NCBI RefSeq assembly: GCF_001905665.1
Contig: NZ_LIVX01000005.1
Span: forward strand, 520,134-584,133
Direction of reading: 5' to 3'
From: Streptomyces sp. CB02261
GTDB lineage: Bacteria; Actinomycetota; Actinomycetes; Streptomycetales; Streptomycetaceae
DNA: 64,000 nt
Shown here: one piece after another, positions 52,713-62,140 of the stretch
Layout of the letters: each line of letters begins with the position of its first letter
How positions within the stretch are numbered: the first letter of the stretch is position 1
Made by a program: the position numbers and the translations under genes
The notes under the pieces: model-generated
The model's database searches: none
Told to the model about the DNA's origin: nothing
Seen by the model: the letters and a program-made list of their open reading frames with translations, nothing else

Positions 52713-54011
52713 ATGACGCAGTCACGCCCGCGCAAGGTGATCCTCGGCCTGCTGCCCTGGCCCGAACGCCAGGCCGTCGCCGAGGCCCTGCGCACCGAGA
52801 CCGTCGGCGGACTCGTCCTGCTCGCCGCCGCCGTCATCGCGCTCGCCTGGGCGAACAGCCCGTGGAGCGGGGCGTACGAGGCAGTGCGCGACTTCCACTT
52901 CGGCATCCCCGCCCTCGGCCTGGACCTCTCGGTCGCCCACTGGACCGCCGACGGCCTCCTCGCCGTCTTCTTCCTCGTCGCCGGCATCGAGCTGAAACGC
53001 GAGTTCGTCGTCGGCGAGCTGCGCACCCCCGCCACCGCCGCCCTGCCCGTCGTCGCCGCGTTCTGCGGCATGGCCATACCCGCCGCCCTGTACGCCCTCA
53101 CCGTCACCCTCGGCGACGGAAGCCTTGAGGGCTGGGCCGTACCGATGGCCACCGACATCGCCTTCGCACTCGCGGTCCTCGCCGTCATCAGCACCCATCT
53201 GCCGTCCGCGCTCCGCGCCTTCCTGCTGACCCTCGCGGTCGTCGACGACCTCGGCGCCATCCTCATCATCGCCGTCTTCTTCACCTCCGACCTCAACTTC
53301 TGGGCCCTGGGCGGGGCATTCGCCGGCCTGGTCCTCTTCTACGCCCTCCAGCGCCTGCGGGTTCGCGGCTGGTGGTGGTACGTACCGCTCGGCGTCGCAA
53401 CCTGGGCGCTGATGTACAACTCCGGGATCCACGCCACGGTCGCCGGCGTCGCCATCGGCCTGATCCTGCGCACCACCCGCGACCAAGGCGAGGAACGGTC
53501 CCCCGCCGCCCGGGTCTCCCACCTCGTGCACCCCTTCTCCGCCGGCGTAGCCGTCCCGCTGTTCGCCCTCTTCGCCGCCGGCGTCAGCGTCTCGGGCAGC
53601 GCCCTCGGCCACGTCTTCACCGACCCCGAGCCCCTCGGCGTCGTCATCGGCCTCGTCGTCGGCAAGGTCCTCGGCATCTTCCTCGGTACCTACCTCGCCG
53701 CACGCTTCACCCGCGCCGAACTCAACCCCGACCTCGCCTGGGCCGACGTTCTCGGCCTCGCCACCCTGGCCGGCATCGGCTTCACCGTCGCCCTCCTCAT
53801 CGGCGAACTCGCCTTCCCCGACCCGGCCACCGGCGAACACATCAAGGCCGCCGTCCTGGTCGGCTCCCTCATCGCCGCCGTCCTCGCCGCGCTGCTCCTG
53901 CGCCGCCGCAACCGGATCTACAAGGAGCTGTGGGAAGAGGAAGAACGCGACGACGACGCCGACGGCATCCCCGACATCTACCAGACCGGCAGTACACGGC
54001 ACTCCGGATGA
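52713..54011 (+). CDS. nhaA: Na+/H+ antiporter NhaA
   Basis: The 432-residue membrane protein has the NhaA signatures ETVGGLVLLAAAVIALAWAN, VFFLVAGIELKREFVVGELR and PMATDIAFALAVLA. TLAVVDDLGAILIIAVFFT carries the two ion-binding aspartates. YNSGIHATVAGVAIGL, HPFSAGVAVPLFALFAAGV and GIGFTVALLIGELAF complete the family pattern. It exchanges internal Na+ or Li+ for protons and protects against salt and alkali. ATG 52713 has GGAGG ten bases upstream. The C-terminus carries an acidic tail (EEEERDDDADG). Confidence 0.96.
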   Translation: MTQSRPRKVILGLLPWPERQAVAEALRTETVGGLVLLAAAVIALAWANSPWSGAYEAVRDFHFGIPALGLDLSVAHWTADGLLAVFFLVAGIELKREFVVGELRTPATAALPVVAAFCGMAIPAALYALTVTLGDGSLEGWAVPMATDIAFALAVLAVISTHLPSALRAFLLTLAVVDDLGAILIIAVFFTSDLNFWALGGAFAGLVLFYALQRLRVRGWWWYVPLGVATWALMYNSGIHATVAGVAIGLILRTTRDQGEERSPAARVSHLVHPFSAGVAVPLFALFAAGVSVSGSALGHVFTDPEPLGVVIGLVVGKVLGIFLGTYLAARFTRAELNPDLAWADVLGLATLAGIGFTVALLIGELAFPDPATGEHIKAAVLVGSLIAAVLAALLLRRRNRIYKELWEEEERDDDADGIPDIYQTGSTRHSG

Positions 54012-54039
54012 ACGATCAGGGCACGGCGCCGGCCCTGTG

Positions 54040-54240
54040 TTCATCCCGCAGTCCCACGTCCCCGGCGCGGAGGCCGAGGTGGACTTCGGGGAAGTGCACA
54101 TCGTGCTCGCAGGGGTCCCCACCCGCTGCTACCTCTTCTCGTTCCGCCTGTCGTACGCCCATGAGAAGGGCGGAGTGGAAGGCCAGGTCGGGTACTTCCG
54201 GCGCAACGACTTCGTGCCCGTTCCCGTCCCGCCCGCACGC
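54040..54240 (+). pseudogene. IS21-family transposase (IstA) relic with internal deletion
   Basis: Reads IPQSHVPGAEAEVDFGEVHI, VLAGVPTRCYLFSFRLSY, then directly AHEKGGVEGQVGYFRRNDFV and PVPVP. In complete IstA proteins about 100 or more residues separate RLSY from AHEKGGVEGQ. The central part of the catalytic core has been deleted in frame. Both termini are also missing. Confidence 0.7.
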
Positions 54241-54299
54241 TCCAGCACTTCGCCACATGGCACCAGCTCCGCAAGCTCCGCGCCAAAAGCGGCCAAGAG

Positions 54300-54755
54300 C
54301 CCGCTGGGCACCAGCACGACGCAGGAATCCCATCAGCAGATCACCCAGGCCGGCGCCTTCCTGGTCTGGCTCGCCGCCCGGCACGTCACGCTGGAGTTCT
54401 GCACCCAGACCGACCTTGATGCCTGGCACGCGGAGACGTACTCCACCCGGCGTCCCGCACAGGCATTCCTGCGCTGGTGCATGGAGACCCGCCGGATGCC
54501 ACGGCTGACCATCCCGAACCGCCCGACCACCAACCCCCACCCGATGGGCTAACACCAGCGCATCACCGCGCTGCAACGGGTCCTCGCCGACGACAGTAGC
54601 TCGCCGAGAGTCCGGCTCGCCGCCTGCTTGGTCCTGCTGTTCGCCCAGCCCGTCAACCGGATCGTCCGCATGGCCACCGACGACGTTGTCCACGACGGCC
54701 AGCACGTCCTACTCCGACTCGGCGACCCGCCCACCCCAGTCCCCGAGCCGATGGT
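54300..54755 (+). pseudogene. site-specific integrase (tyrosine recombinase-like) relic
   Basis: Reads QITQAGAFLVWLAARHVTLE, CTQTDLDAWHAETYSTRRPA, QAFLRWCMETRRMP, a TAA at 54550-54552, then in the same frame ITALQRVLADDSSSPRVRLA, ACLVLLFAQPVNRIVRMATD and DVVHDGQHVLLRLG. This is the N-terminal SAM-like and early catalytic region of a Streptomyces integrase family. Nonsense codon and truncation before the catalytic R/H/Y residues make it dead. It joins the opposite-strand Nudix gene at about 54755. Confidence 0.6.
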
Positions 54756-54759
54756 TCTC

Positions 54760-55734
54760 GGCCGCGTGCCCGCGAATCAGGTTCCGGGTGGCCGGGCTCA
54801 GGCGCAGCCGGTCCAGTTCGTCGACCGCGAACCAGCGCAGAAGCACACCTTCGTGCAGCGCGAGTCGGTCGGGGTTGCCGCGCCACCGGCTCGCGAAGAC
54901 CCGGACCGGGACGCTGAGGCCGTCTACGCTGGTGGCGGACTCCACGGCCTAGGGCTTCACGTCCTCGAGGCGGAGGTCGGGCACCTCCTCGGACAGCTCC
55001 CGCAGCAGCGTGGCCTCAAGGCTCGGGTCCTCGTGGGTACGGCCGCCGCCGAGAAGGGCGAATGCCCCCGACTGCCAGATGACGCCCGGCTTGTGGTCGC
55101 GAAGATGGAGCAGGTACCGGCCGGTCCCGTCGTGGATCAGCGCGGACGCGTTCACCGGCTCAGGCCGGCCGTGCAGCCGCGCCGAGAGGAGTTTCGCCCG
55201 CAGCGTCGGCGAGGTGACCTCTACCTGCGGGAGCCACTGAGCGCCGGACGCCTCCTCGTCATGCAACGCGATCGTCGGCGGCTCTTCGCCGGCGAGGTAG
55301 AAGACGTACCGGACGTCGTAGTGACGGTGGGCTGGTTCGCCCTTGGACGGGCTGGCGTCGATGTCGTGCACGTCGATGTCGACCGGAGAGCCGAGCAACT
55401 GCCGGGTCAGGCACAGGGCGCCCGGCCCGATCCCGGCCTCCTCCGACACCTCGCGCAGCGCCGCGGCGAGCAATGTGCGGTCACCGGGCTCGATGTGACC
55501 GCCCCGGGCGAGCAAGAGGCCGCCGGTGGCCCGATGCCGGATGTGCAGGACCCGGCCCTGCCGGTCGATGATGACAGGGCTGCACGTGACGTGCCCGGGC
55601 AGTGTCGTCCGGGCCGTCGCGTCGTCGGGCCGGTCCAGCGCGGCGAGAAGCCCGGCCAGCGCGTCACGCTCGCCGGGGTGTCGGCCGAGGTACGCCTCGA
55701 CGGTCCTGCGGATCGCGGTAGAGCTGGGTGACAT
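54760..55734 (-). pseudogene. double Nudix hydrolase interrupted by an amber codon
   Basis: From ATG 55734 the first domain has a complete Nudix box GGHIEPGDRTLLAAALREVS then EEAGI, followed by YYDVRYVFYLAGEEPP-like text. A second domain begins NASALIHDGTGRYLLHLRDH and carries GGGRTHEDPSLEATLLRELS then EEVPDL. A TAG at 54949-54951 stops it (261 residues). The same frame continues with SVPVRVFASRWRGNPDRLAL and WFAVDELDRLRLSPATRNLI, the expected end of the second domain. The intact first domain may still work. Nudix enzymes cleave nucleoside diphosphate-linked substrates. Readthrough or a sequencing error are alternatives. Confidence 0.65.
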
Positions 55735-55810
55735 GGGCGTCGTCTCGCCTTCGAAGTCGTGAGAACGGAGCGGGAGGGCAGGCTGGAGGAAGGGGGGTCG
55801 AGCTGGTGGA

Positions 55811-56400
55811 TCAGCTCACGGTCTCGTGGCCGGACGGCTGGGCGCCGCGGGGGCCGGGGTCTCCGCCCGCTACTACACGGCCGTCACCGGTGTGGAGGTT
55901 TCGGCGACCGAACGGCCGCAGGTCCAGCGGGTCCTGGAGGCGGGGGAAGTTCGGCACCGACTCGGCACGCAGCATGCTGCGGCTGTCGGTCGGCGTCTGC
56001 ATTGGGGTGATCGGCATGGCGGCGGCCGCGGGCGCGCGCTGGTCTGCCTTCCAATCGGCGCTCAGCACCATGCCCACCTTTTACGGCAGCGCCCCCGCCA
56101 TGTGCCCGAACTTCGGCCGAGTCAGCGGGCCTTCGTGCCGGACGTAGGACTGGTCGTAGCGCAGTCGGCTGCCGTACAGCTCCCGCTCGGCGATCGAGAC
56201 GTTGTCCGTCGCTGCGGCCTTCGGGCCGCTCGCGATCTTGTCGCTTCCTGGTTCGACTGGCGTGGATGTGTTCCCCCTCGTGGACGTGGTGAAGGTGTCG
56301 CCATGTGCAACGACGCCGCATGATTTCGAGCACCTGTTCATTTCGGACGTGTTATGCGCCCCGTAATTCAGCGGTTTCCCGCGGGTGCGGAGTGCACCGC
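55811..56400 (-). pseudogene. unrecognised broken reading frame
   Basis: Minus strand: VAHGDTFTTSTRGNTSTPVE, SIAERELYGSRLRYDQSYVR, PKFGHMAGALP, a TAA at 56081-56083, then in the same frame VGMVLSADWKADQ and MLRAESVPNFPRLQDPLDLR. The text looks protein-like on both sides of the stop. I do not recognise the family. Confidence 0.3.
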
Positions 56401-56479
56401 CCCTTGCCGCGCAAGAGCACCGGGTCGAGCACGGGTTGGCCGAAACGCCGACGTCGGTCACTGCGGCGGTCGGCTGTTA

Positions 56480-56700
56480 GCCAGCGCCCGCAGCTGGGGC
56501 TTGGCCCTGTTCGCCCGGGGTGGACTGCAGGACCAGGCGCAGCGTCATGACCGCGTTGTCGCTCAGCCCCGCTAGGCAGGCTTCCTGGTGGTAGCCGCAG
56601 GCCAGAAAGCGGTCAGCGTGGCGTGTGGAGACGAAGAGGTGGTCGAAGCGGAAGCCGTCACCCGTGAGCCCGAACCAGGAGTCGGTTTTCTGACAGAGTC
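56480..56700 (-). pseudogene. endonuclease/exonuclease/phosphatase C-terminal relic
   Basis: Minus strand: DSWFGLTGDGFRFDHLFVST, RHADRFLACGYHQEACLAGL, SDNAVMTLRLVL. The family normally ends with DHxxxS and a catalytic SDH; here SDH reads SDN. The N-terminal catalytic parts are missing. Confidence 0.5.
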
Positions 56701-56760
56701 GGGATGTTCGTCCCGTGGCGGTCGACGCCACGGCCCGTGTGTGACCAACAGGGCAGGGGG

Positions 56761-56992
56761 GACATGGTGACGGAGCAGAACTCGGTACTGACAAATATGG
56801 GGACGCCTCGTGGTCGGCCGAGGACGGCACGGCGTACGTGGTCGACCTGGAAGGCATCAGCCACGTGGTCGGCACCTACTCCGGGCTGATCGCCCGCGCC
56901 GAGAAGGCGGGCGACGCTGACCGGGCCGCCGTACAGACCGCCGAGCAGGGCGCGTGGGCCGCCCGGCGGGTCCGGAAAGGGCGCAGGCCCTG
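56761..56992 (+). pseudogene. C-terminal fragment of a hypothetical protein
   Basis: The frame without a convincing start reads KYGDASWSAEDGTAYVVDLE, GISHVVGTYSGLIARAEKAG, DADRAAVQTAEQGAWAARRV and stops at 56992. Composition and helix pattern are protein-like. No family recognised. The bases 56993-57189 hold nothing I can support. Confidence 0.35.
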
Positions 56993-57189
56993 ATTCCGTC
57001 TGCCACGGGGCAGCTCCCGAAGGCCTACTCCAAGAGTCCCACCTGCTTGACACCAAGCTGAACAACAGGAACGGATTTCCTTGGCGCGAGTGCGTTCGGT
57101 GAATCGGTGGCCCGTTGGCCACGGCGAGGGCGCCGGCGAACCAGCCGGCACGCCAGGTGAGGACGTCGGCCCAGCACGGTCGCCATGCT

Positions 57190-57720
57190 GCTAGGCCTGG
57201 GCTCCAGGTGATCTTCACTCGACCGTTGCTGGCCGGGTCACGTTCGTCGGGGTTGATGACCTGGTGCGCGTTGGTGTTGCCGGTGCCGCCAGCCACACTG
57301 GTGCCGCCCCTGCCAGGCTGAAGACGGCCCCCCACCAGGGGATCCGTCGCCGCCGCGCTGGATCAACGAGGAGTCGCAGCCGGAGACCTCCTGGCACAAT
57401 CCGCCACCACCGTGTCCGCCACCACCGTCGATGGCATACGAGGAAGTGGCGCCTCCACCACCACCGCCCCCGGCGATGACGTATCCGTCGACCGATGTCG
57501 CGCCTCCTCCACCGCCGCCGCCACTGCCGGCGTAATAGGAACTGCCGGCATGGGCGTTCGCGCCTTCGCTGCCCTTGCCGGGATTATTGGGGAGCGACTG
57601 GCCGGGTGCCGCGCCGTCACCGCCGCCGCCCCGGCTTCCGCTTCCCCTTGTGGTAGTGCTGTACTGCCCGGCGGCACCGGTAGTGGCGGGGCTATCACCC
57701 TCCCCGCCCTTCCCTCCGGC
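57190..57720 (-). pseudogene. glycine-rich surface-type protein, frameshifted
   Basis: Minus strand: AGGKGGEGDSPATTGAAGQY, SRGGGGDGAAPGQSL, GGGGGGGATSVDGYVIAGG, GLCQEVSGCDSSLIQRGG. The frame breaks at a run of six C (57328-57333 on the plus strand). Taking out one base gives GAGGTSVAGGTGNTNAHQVI and ends NGRVKITW. The GRVxIxW ending after Gly-rich repeats is typical of secreted glycine-rich proteins. The two-cysteine loop is also usual. The N-terminus and signal peptide are not found, so it is truncated as well. Confidence 0.45.
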
Positions 57721-57721
57721 G

Positions 57722-57949
57722 ATGACGACCGACGTACGGCGCCGTGCCGACCATCTGCCGAAGAGCAGCGGCCCCTGGGCGCTCGCCGCCGTCGTCCTGC
57801 GCGATGCGGAAGGCCGGCTGTCCTCGACGCTGGAGGGCAGCGTGCGCTGCGTCCAGAACCGCGCCCGCCTCGTTCGCACTTTCTACAGACGGCTGGTCCG
57901 CCTGGAGGCCGCGCTCGCCCCGGAGAGGGTTGTACCTAGCGGGGGCTGA
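57722..57949 (+). CDS. possible small protein or fragment
   Basis: The 75-codon frame (MTTDVRRRADHLPKSSG, RCVQNRARLVRTFYRRLVRL) lacks a clear ribosome binding site. It may be a piece of a larger gene. No family recognised. Confidence 0.2.
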   Translation: MTTDVRRRADHLPKSSGPWALAAVVLRDAEGRLSSTLEGSVRCVQNRARLVRTFYRRLVRLEAALAPERVVPSGG

Positions 57950-58174
57950 ACCGTGGGCTGGACGGTTGCTTCCAGCTATTTCGTCAGCGTGTCGAGTGCC
58001 TTCCTCGCCTCACCCAACAAGACGCTGACCTGGCGCAGAGCATCTTCCTGGGCGCCGGCGGGCTTGCTGACCGTTCCGGCGCAGGAGGCCTGGCCCGGCT
58101 CCCGCCTCGGATACCGTGTTGCTCTACGGGGTGCCATAACGGATGTGACGCCCCCCACCGGAGGTAGTCAGCGT

Positions 58175-58567
58175 ATGAGTTCAAAGCGCAGCAAGAATCC
58201 AGCCCTGCCCGTACTTGACGACGCATTCCGACTCGAGTCGGTCAAGGACGCCGAAGAGTCCACCCGTGACTCGGTCGCGCGGCTGGCCACCACCGAGCTG
58301 CGCCGCGTTTCCCACCCGGGCCGGGTCACCTGGGATCCCACCGATCAGGCCGAGCCCGTTCCGGTCCCGCCGACGGTGGTCGACGGTGACGGGGACCTGT
58401 GGCTGCGGGACCGGGGCACTGGCACCTGGACCATGCCCGAGTTCAACCCGAAGGAGTTCCCGGCCCGCTGTGGCGAGGTTCTGACGTGGAGCCAGCTGGC
58501 CTGTGAGTTCGGCCCGCTTACCGGACTGGCCGACGACCGCCGCATCGGCGGCGGCCGGCGTCGCTGA
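58175..58567 (+). CDS. conserved hypothetical protein
   Basis: The 130-residue soluble protein begins with a basic run (MSSKRSKNPALPVLDDAF), then a charged helix (VKDAEESTRDSVARLATTEL) and a Trp-rich part (GDLWLRDRGTGTWTMPEFNP). GGAGG lies ten bases before the ATG. No known domain. It is an intact single gene among relics. Confidence 0.6.
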   Translation: MSSKRSKNPALPVLDDAFRLESVKDAEESTRDSVARLATTELRRVSHPGRVTWDPTDQAEPVPVPPTVVDGDGDLWLRDRGTGTWTMPEFNPKEFPARCGEVLTWSQLACEFGPLTGLADDRRIGGGRRR

Positions 58568-58629
58568 CCGCGCGGCCTTGGGATGGCCGCGCCCCTGAAG
58601 CGACGGTTACGGGTAGCTGGGAGCCCCAG

Positions 58630-59015
58630 CTACCCGCCGAGCTCGACGATGGCGGCGAGCAGGTGAGCGTGGTGGTGGCGTGCGACAGCATCGAGCAGCG
58701 TGGTGCGGGGCCGGGCGCCACCCATGTCCTCGGTGCGGCCGGCGTCGGTGGAGCAGCCGGGTAGCGGTCGGCCTTCAGTTGCCGTGGTGGGCGCGCGGAC
58801 CAGCTCGCCGATCGACTGCTGCCAGTCGGCCAACTGCCCGAGGAGGTCGCGCACCAGCTCGTCGACGGCGGCGGCCGGGTCGGCGTCGAAGGCCCGCGCT
58901 TCGGCGGCGGCCTCGGCGAGGACGTCTTCGTCCTGGTCCCCGAGGCCCTCACGCCACGGAGTGACCGCAGCATCGAAAGCGTACAGGGCGACACGTTCAG
59001 TGCGACACCGTCGCG
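58630..59015 (-). pseudogene. 5'-truncated hypothetical gene
   Basis: The minus-strand frame reads RTERVALYAFDAAVTPWREG, LGDQDEDVLAEAAAEARAFD, DELVRDLLGQLADWQQSIGE and ends HHHAHLLAAIVELGG. There is a stop immediately upstream and no start codon before about residue 50, so the beginning is lost. Its last 45 codons are repeated at 10128-10275. Function unknown. The bases 59016-59408 hold nothing I can support. Confidence 0.45.
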
Positions 59016-59408
59016 CATCGCGCTCTTACCTGCGGTGATGCATCGGAAGAGGTGCGTGGAATCGGTGTTGCGCCGCGTTGCAGGCCCGCGCCATGTCCGG
59101 GCGGGGCCGCCGCCGACAGCACGAGGCCCCGGGCAATGACGCCCGGGGCCTCTCGGTGTACTTCGCTTGACCGTTTTCTTCTCCGACCAGCCTCAGCCGG
59201 TGTCACGCCCAGTCCACGCCCAGCGCCGTCATTGGGCCGTCATTGCGGCGAGATGGGCAGCGGCGATCTTCTTGCGTCTTGCACGTGTGTTCGCCATCCA
59301 TACGCCCAGCTTCACCATCACCGGCTCTGTCTCAGGCCGAGGCCGTCATCAGCCCCATCCGCGTCTCGCGGTCAGGGCCCGGCCGACTCTGCACCCGACC
59401 TGGCCACG

Positions 59409-59696
59409 TAGTCGCAGTCAAGGGCTACTCGGCCCGGACTTTCCGGGCTTGCCTCCGCCGTCGAGGGACCAAGGCCACGATCCCCGAGCGCGTCGACCGG
59501 CTCGCAGGATAGAAACGGCGCCGCGAACGGCCCTGCGCCTTCGGCAGCGCCTACCGGCGCCGCAACGTCGTCGAACGCCGCTTCCGCCGCCTCGAGCAAT
59601 TGCGCGGCATTGCCACCCCCTTACGGCAAGCGTTCCGACCGCTACCTCGCCGCCGTCACCTTGCCAGCACCCTCGACTGGCTCGACACATGATCGA
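59409..59696 (+). pseudogene. IS5-family transposase, C-terminal relic
   Basis: Reads KGYSARTFRACLRRRGTKAT, IPERVDRLAG, a TAG, RRERPCAFGSAYRRRNVVER then RFRRLEQLRGIATP. After shifts it gives KRSDRYLAAVTL and STLDWLDT. It parallels the relic at 17846-18072, including the sequence ACATGATCGACAAGACG after the stop, so both come from related elements. Confidence 0.65.
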
Positions 59697-59871
59697 CAAG
59701 ACGCTCCCTAGGGACAGTCAACTGGCCGCATAGCGGACACAGTTCTCTGCTCTTCGGACAACAGATGGTCAAATCCTTGTTGCATACCTGTCAAACGGGC
59801 TCTTTCGCTGACACGCTCGCAGCCGCACCACACCCCCCACGATCCCCACGCTTTTCAGCGAAGGAGCCCGC

Positions 59872-61476
59872 GTGACCCGCCAGCAGTCCTCGCACCGCCG
59901 TACCGCCGCCGCCGCCCTGATCGCATCGGCCGCCATGGTCGTCGTCGGAGTCCAGACCGGATCCGCCAGCGCCGATGCCCAGCGTGAGTCCGGCGCGACC
60001 GCGCTCGTGCTCTCCGGCCCCCAGCGTGCCGCCGCCGTCCAGGAAGCCCAGAGCGGAGCCGCCGCGACGGCCAGGGCCATCGGCCTCTCCGGCCAGGAGA
60101 AGCTCGTCGTCCGGGATGTCGTCAAGGATACCGACGGCACGGTCCACACGCGGTACGAGCGCACCTACGAGGGCCTCCCCGTCCTCGGCGGCGACCTCGT
60201 CGTGCACCAGAAGAGGAACGGCAACCGCACCACCACAAAGGCGACCAACGCCCGTATATCCGTGGCCAGCACGGCCGCCTCGGTCACGGCCACGACCGCG
60301 GGCAAGTCCGCCGCGGCCTCCTCCGACGCACGGTCCGCCACCCCCGCCTCGTCCCGCAAAGTGATCTGGGCGGCCACCGGCAAACCGACGCTCGCCTGGG
60401 AGACGACGGTCACGGGCGTCCAGGCCGACGGCACCCCGAGCGAGCGTCACGTCATCACCGACGCGACCTCGGGCAAGGAGCTGTACTCCTACGAGGCCAT
60501 CGAGACCGGCACCGGCCACACCCAGTACAGCGGCCAGGTCACGCTCGGCACGGCCCCCTCGTACACCCTCACGGACACCGCACGCGGCGGCCACAAGACG
60601 TACGACCTGAACGGTGGCACCAACGGCACCGGTTCCCTCTTCACCAACAGCACGGACACCTGGGGCAACGGCCTCGCGACGAACCGGGAGACCGCCGCCG
60701 CGGACGCCCACTACGGCGCGGCGGTCACCTGGGACTTCTACAAGAACGAGCTCGGCCGCAACGGCATCCGCGGTGACGGTGTCGCCGCCTACTCGCGCGT
60801 TCACTACGGCAACGCGTACGTCAACGCCTTCTGGTCCGACTCCTGCTTCTGCATGACGTACGGCGACGGAACAGGCAACCTCAAGCCGCTGACCTCCCTC
60901 GACGTCGCCGGCCACGAGATGTCCCACGGCCTGACCGCCTCCACCGCCGGCCTGCGCTACAGCAAGGAGTCGGGTGGCCTCAACGAGGCCACCTCCGACA
61001 TCCTCGGCACCTCGGTCGAGTTCTACGCGGCCAACACCTCAGACGCCGGCGACTACCTCATCGGCGAGAAGATCGACATCCGCGGCAACGGCACCCCGCT
61101 CCGCTACATGGACAAGCCGAGCCGCGACGGCAACTCCGCCGACTACTGGTCCAGCAGCGTCGGCCGCCTCGACGTCCACTACTCGTCGGGCCCTGCCAAC
61201 CACTTCTTCTTCCTGCTGGCCGAGGGCAGCGGCGCCAAGACGATCAACGGCGTCTCCTACAACTCTCCCACCAGCGACGGCTCCACCCTTACGGGCATCG
61301 GCCGCGCCAAGGCCTACAAGATCTGGTACAAGGCCCTCTCCACCTACATGACCTCCTCCACCAACTACGCCGGCGCCCGCACGGCCACCCTCTCCGCGGC
61401 CACCGACCTCTACGGTGCGGGCAGCGCCGAGTACACCGCGGTCGCCAAGGCCTGGACGGCGATCAACGTCAAGTAG
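59872..61476 (+). CDS. secreted thermolysin-like neutral metalloprotease (M4)
   Basis: The 534-residue preproenzyme has a signal peptide (AAAALIASAAMVVVGVQTGS) and an FTP/PepSY-type propeptide to about residue 210 (TVHTRYERTYEGLPVLGGDL, then VIWAATGKPTLAWETTVTG). The catalytic domain has HEMSH (His348, Glu349, His352) and the third zinc ligand Glu372 in GGLNEATSDI. The late YNSPTSDGSTLTGIGRAKAY and C-terminal helices match the family. It degrades extracellular protein. GTG start with GAAGGAG upstream. It stands alone, followed by a hairpin terminator. Confidence 0.95.
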   Translation: MTRQQSSHRRTAAAALIASAAMVVVGVQTGSASADAQRESGATALVLSGPQRAAAVQEAQSGAAATARAIGLSGQEKLVVRDVVKDTDGTVHTRYERTYEGLPVLGGDLVVHQKRNGNRTTTKATNARISVASTAASVTATTAGKSAAASSDARSATPASSRKVIWAATGKPTLAWETTVTGVQADGTPSERHVITDATSGKELYSYEAIETGTGHTQYSGQVTLGTAPSYTLTDTARGGHKTYDLNGGTNGTGSLFTNSTDTWGNGLATNRETAAADAHYGAAVTWDFYKNELGRNGIRGDGVAAYSRVHYGNAYVNAFWSDSCFCMTYGDGTGNLKPLTSLDVAGHEMSHGLTASTAGLRYSKESGGLNEATSDILGTSVEFYAANTSDAGDYLIGEKIDIRGNGTPLRYMDKPSRDGNSADYWSSSVGRLDVHYSSGPANHFFFLLAEGSGAKTINGVSYNSPTSDGSTLTGIGRAKAYKIWYKALSTYMTSSTNYAGARTATLSAATDLYGAGSAEYTAVAKAWTAINVK

Positions 61477-61481
61477 CACCC

Positions 61482-61520
61482 GGCGGGTCGCCCGGCACGC
61501 ACGACGCCAGGCGACCCGCC
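61482..61520 (+). terminator. hairpin terminator after the protease
   Basis: GGCGGGTCGCC (61482-61492) and GGCGACCCGCC (61510-61520) are exact complements around 17 bases, starting five bases after the stop codon. Confidence 0.75.
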
Positions 61521-61559
61521 CAGCCTGCTCATCGACCGCCCGCCCGCCCGTCGTCGCCC

Positions 61560-61745
61560 TCATCGTGAAGGATCTAGAGCAAGCAGGAGCCCGGCGGGGT
61601 CGATGTCGAAGGGGAACGGGATACCGAGCCGGGTGGTCGCACCGGCGAGCGCGGTGTTCATCTCGACATACCGGCCGTTGTTCGAGACCCGGCGTTCACC
61701 ACTGTCTTCGACCACCCCCTCCTGGGCACGGCCCGGGCCCGGTGA
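61560..61745 (-). pseudogene. Uma2-like nuclease, C-terminal relic
   Basis: Minus strand: VVEDSGERRVSNNGRYVEMN, TALAGATTRLGIPFPFDIDP, AGLLLALD, stop. A GRYxE followed by a turn and a PFPFDID ending resembles the end of Uma2-type restriction-endonuclease-fold proteins that are plentiful in Streptomyces. The upstream text is Arg-rich and unrelated. Confidence 0.35.
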
Positions 61746-62140
61746 ACGGGGGCGGACGCCGTCCCCATCCCGCCCCGGTCCGCTCTTCCGCCCGCCAGAT
61801 GCCCTCACCCGCCCCGGACTGCGCCTCCGTCGCCGTCGTCGGCGCCGGAGACTTACGGACGTTGGGCGCGCCCTGCTCTTGGGCTCAGCCGGCGACGCTC
61901 CTTGGGCAGGCATCACGGCAACAAACCCGGAAGTCGCAGGGCAGGGGGGTCGACGGGTCCGGGTCGTATCGAGCCCCCGCGCCTCCCGCCCACCTGGTGA
62001 GGCCGACCCCGGTGGGGACTCCCGGATGTTCTCTGGCAGGCACCTCGGATGGGCCGGTAGGGGAGCCGGCGGGGGAGTTTGTGCTGAGGATTCGGGGGTA
62101 CCCGACGGCCCGGCCGGTGGAGCGACGACGGGGCGGGCGA

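Noticed and set aside
50938..54122. Long antisense frames opposite the alanine symporter and nhaA rich in Gly, Asp, Glu and His
   Set aside because: They are exact shadows of hydrophobic membrane genes; composition is explained by complementing Leu/Val/Ala codons.
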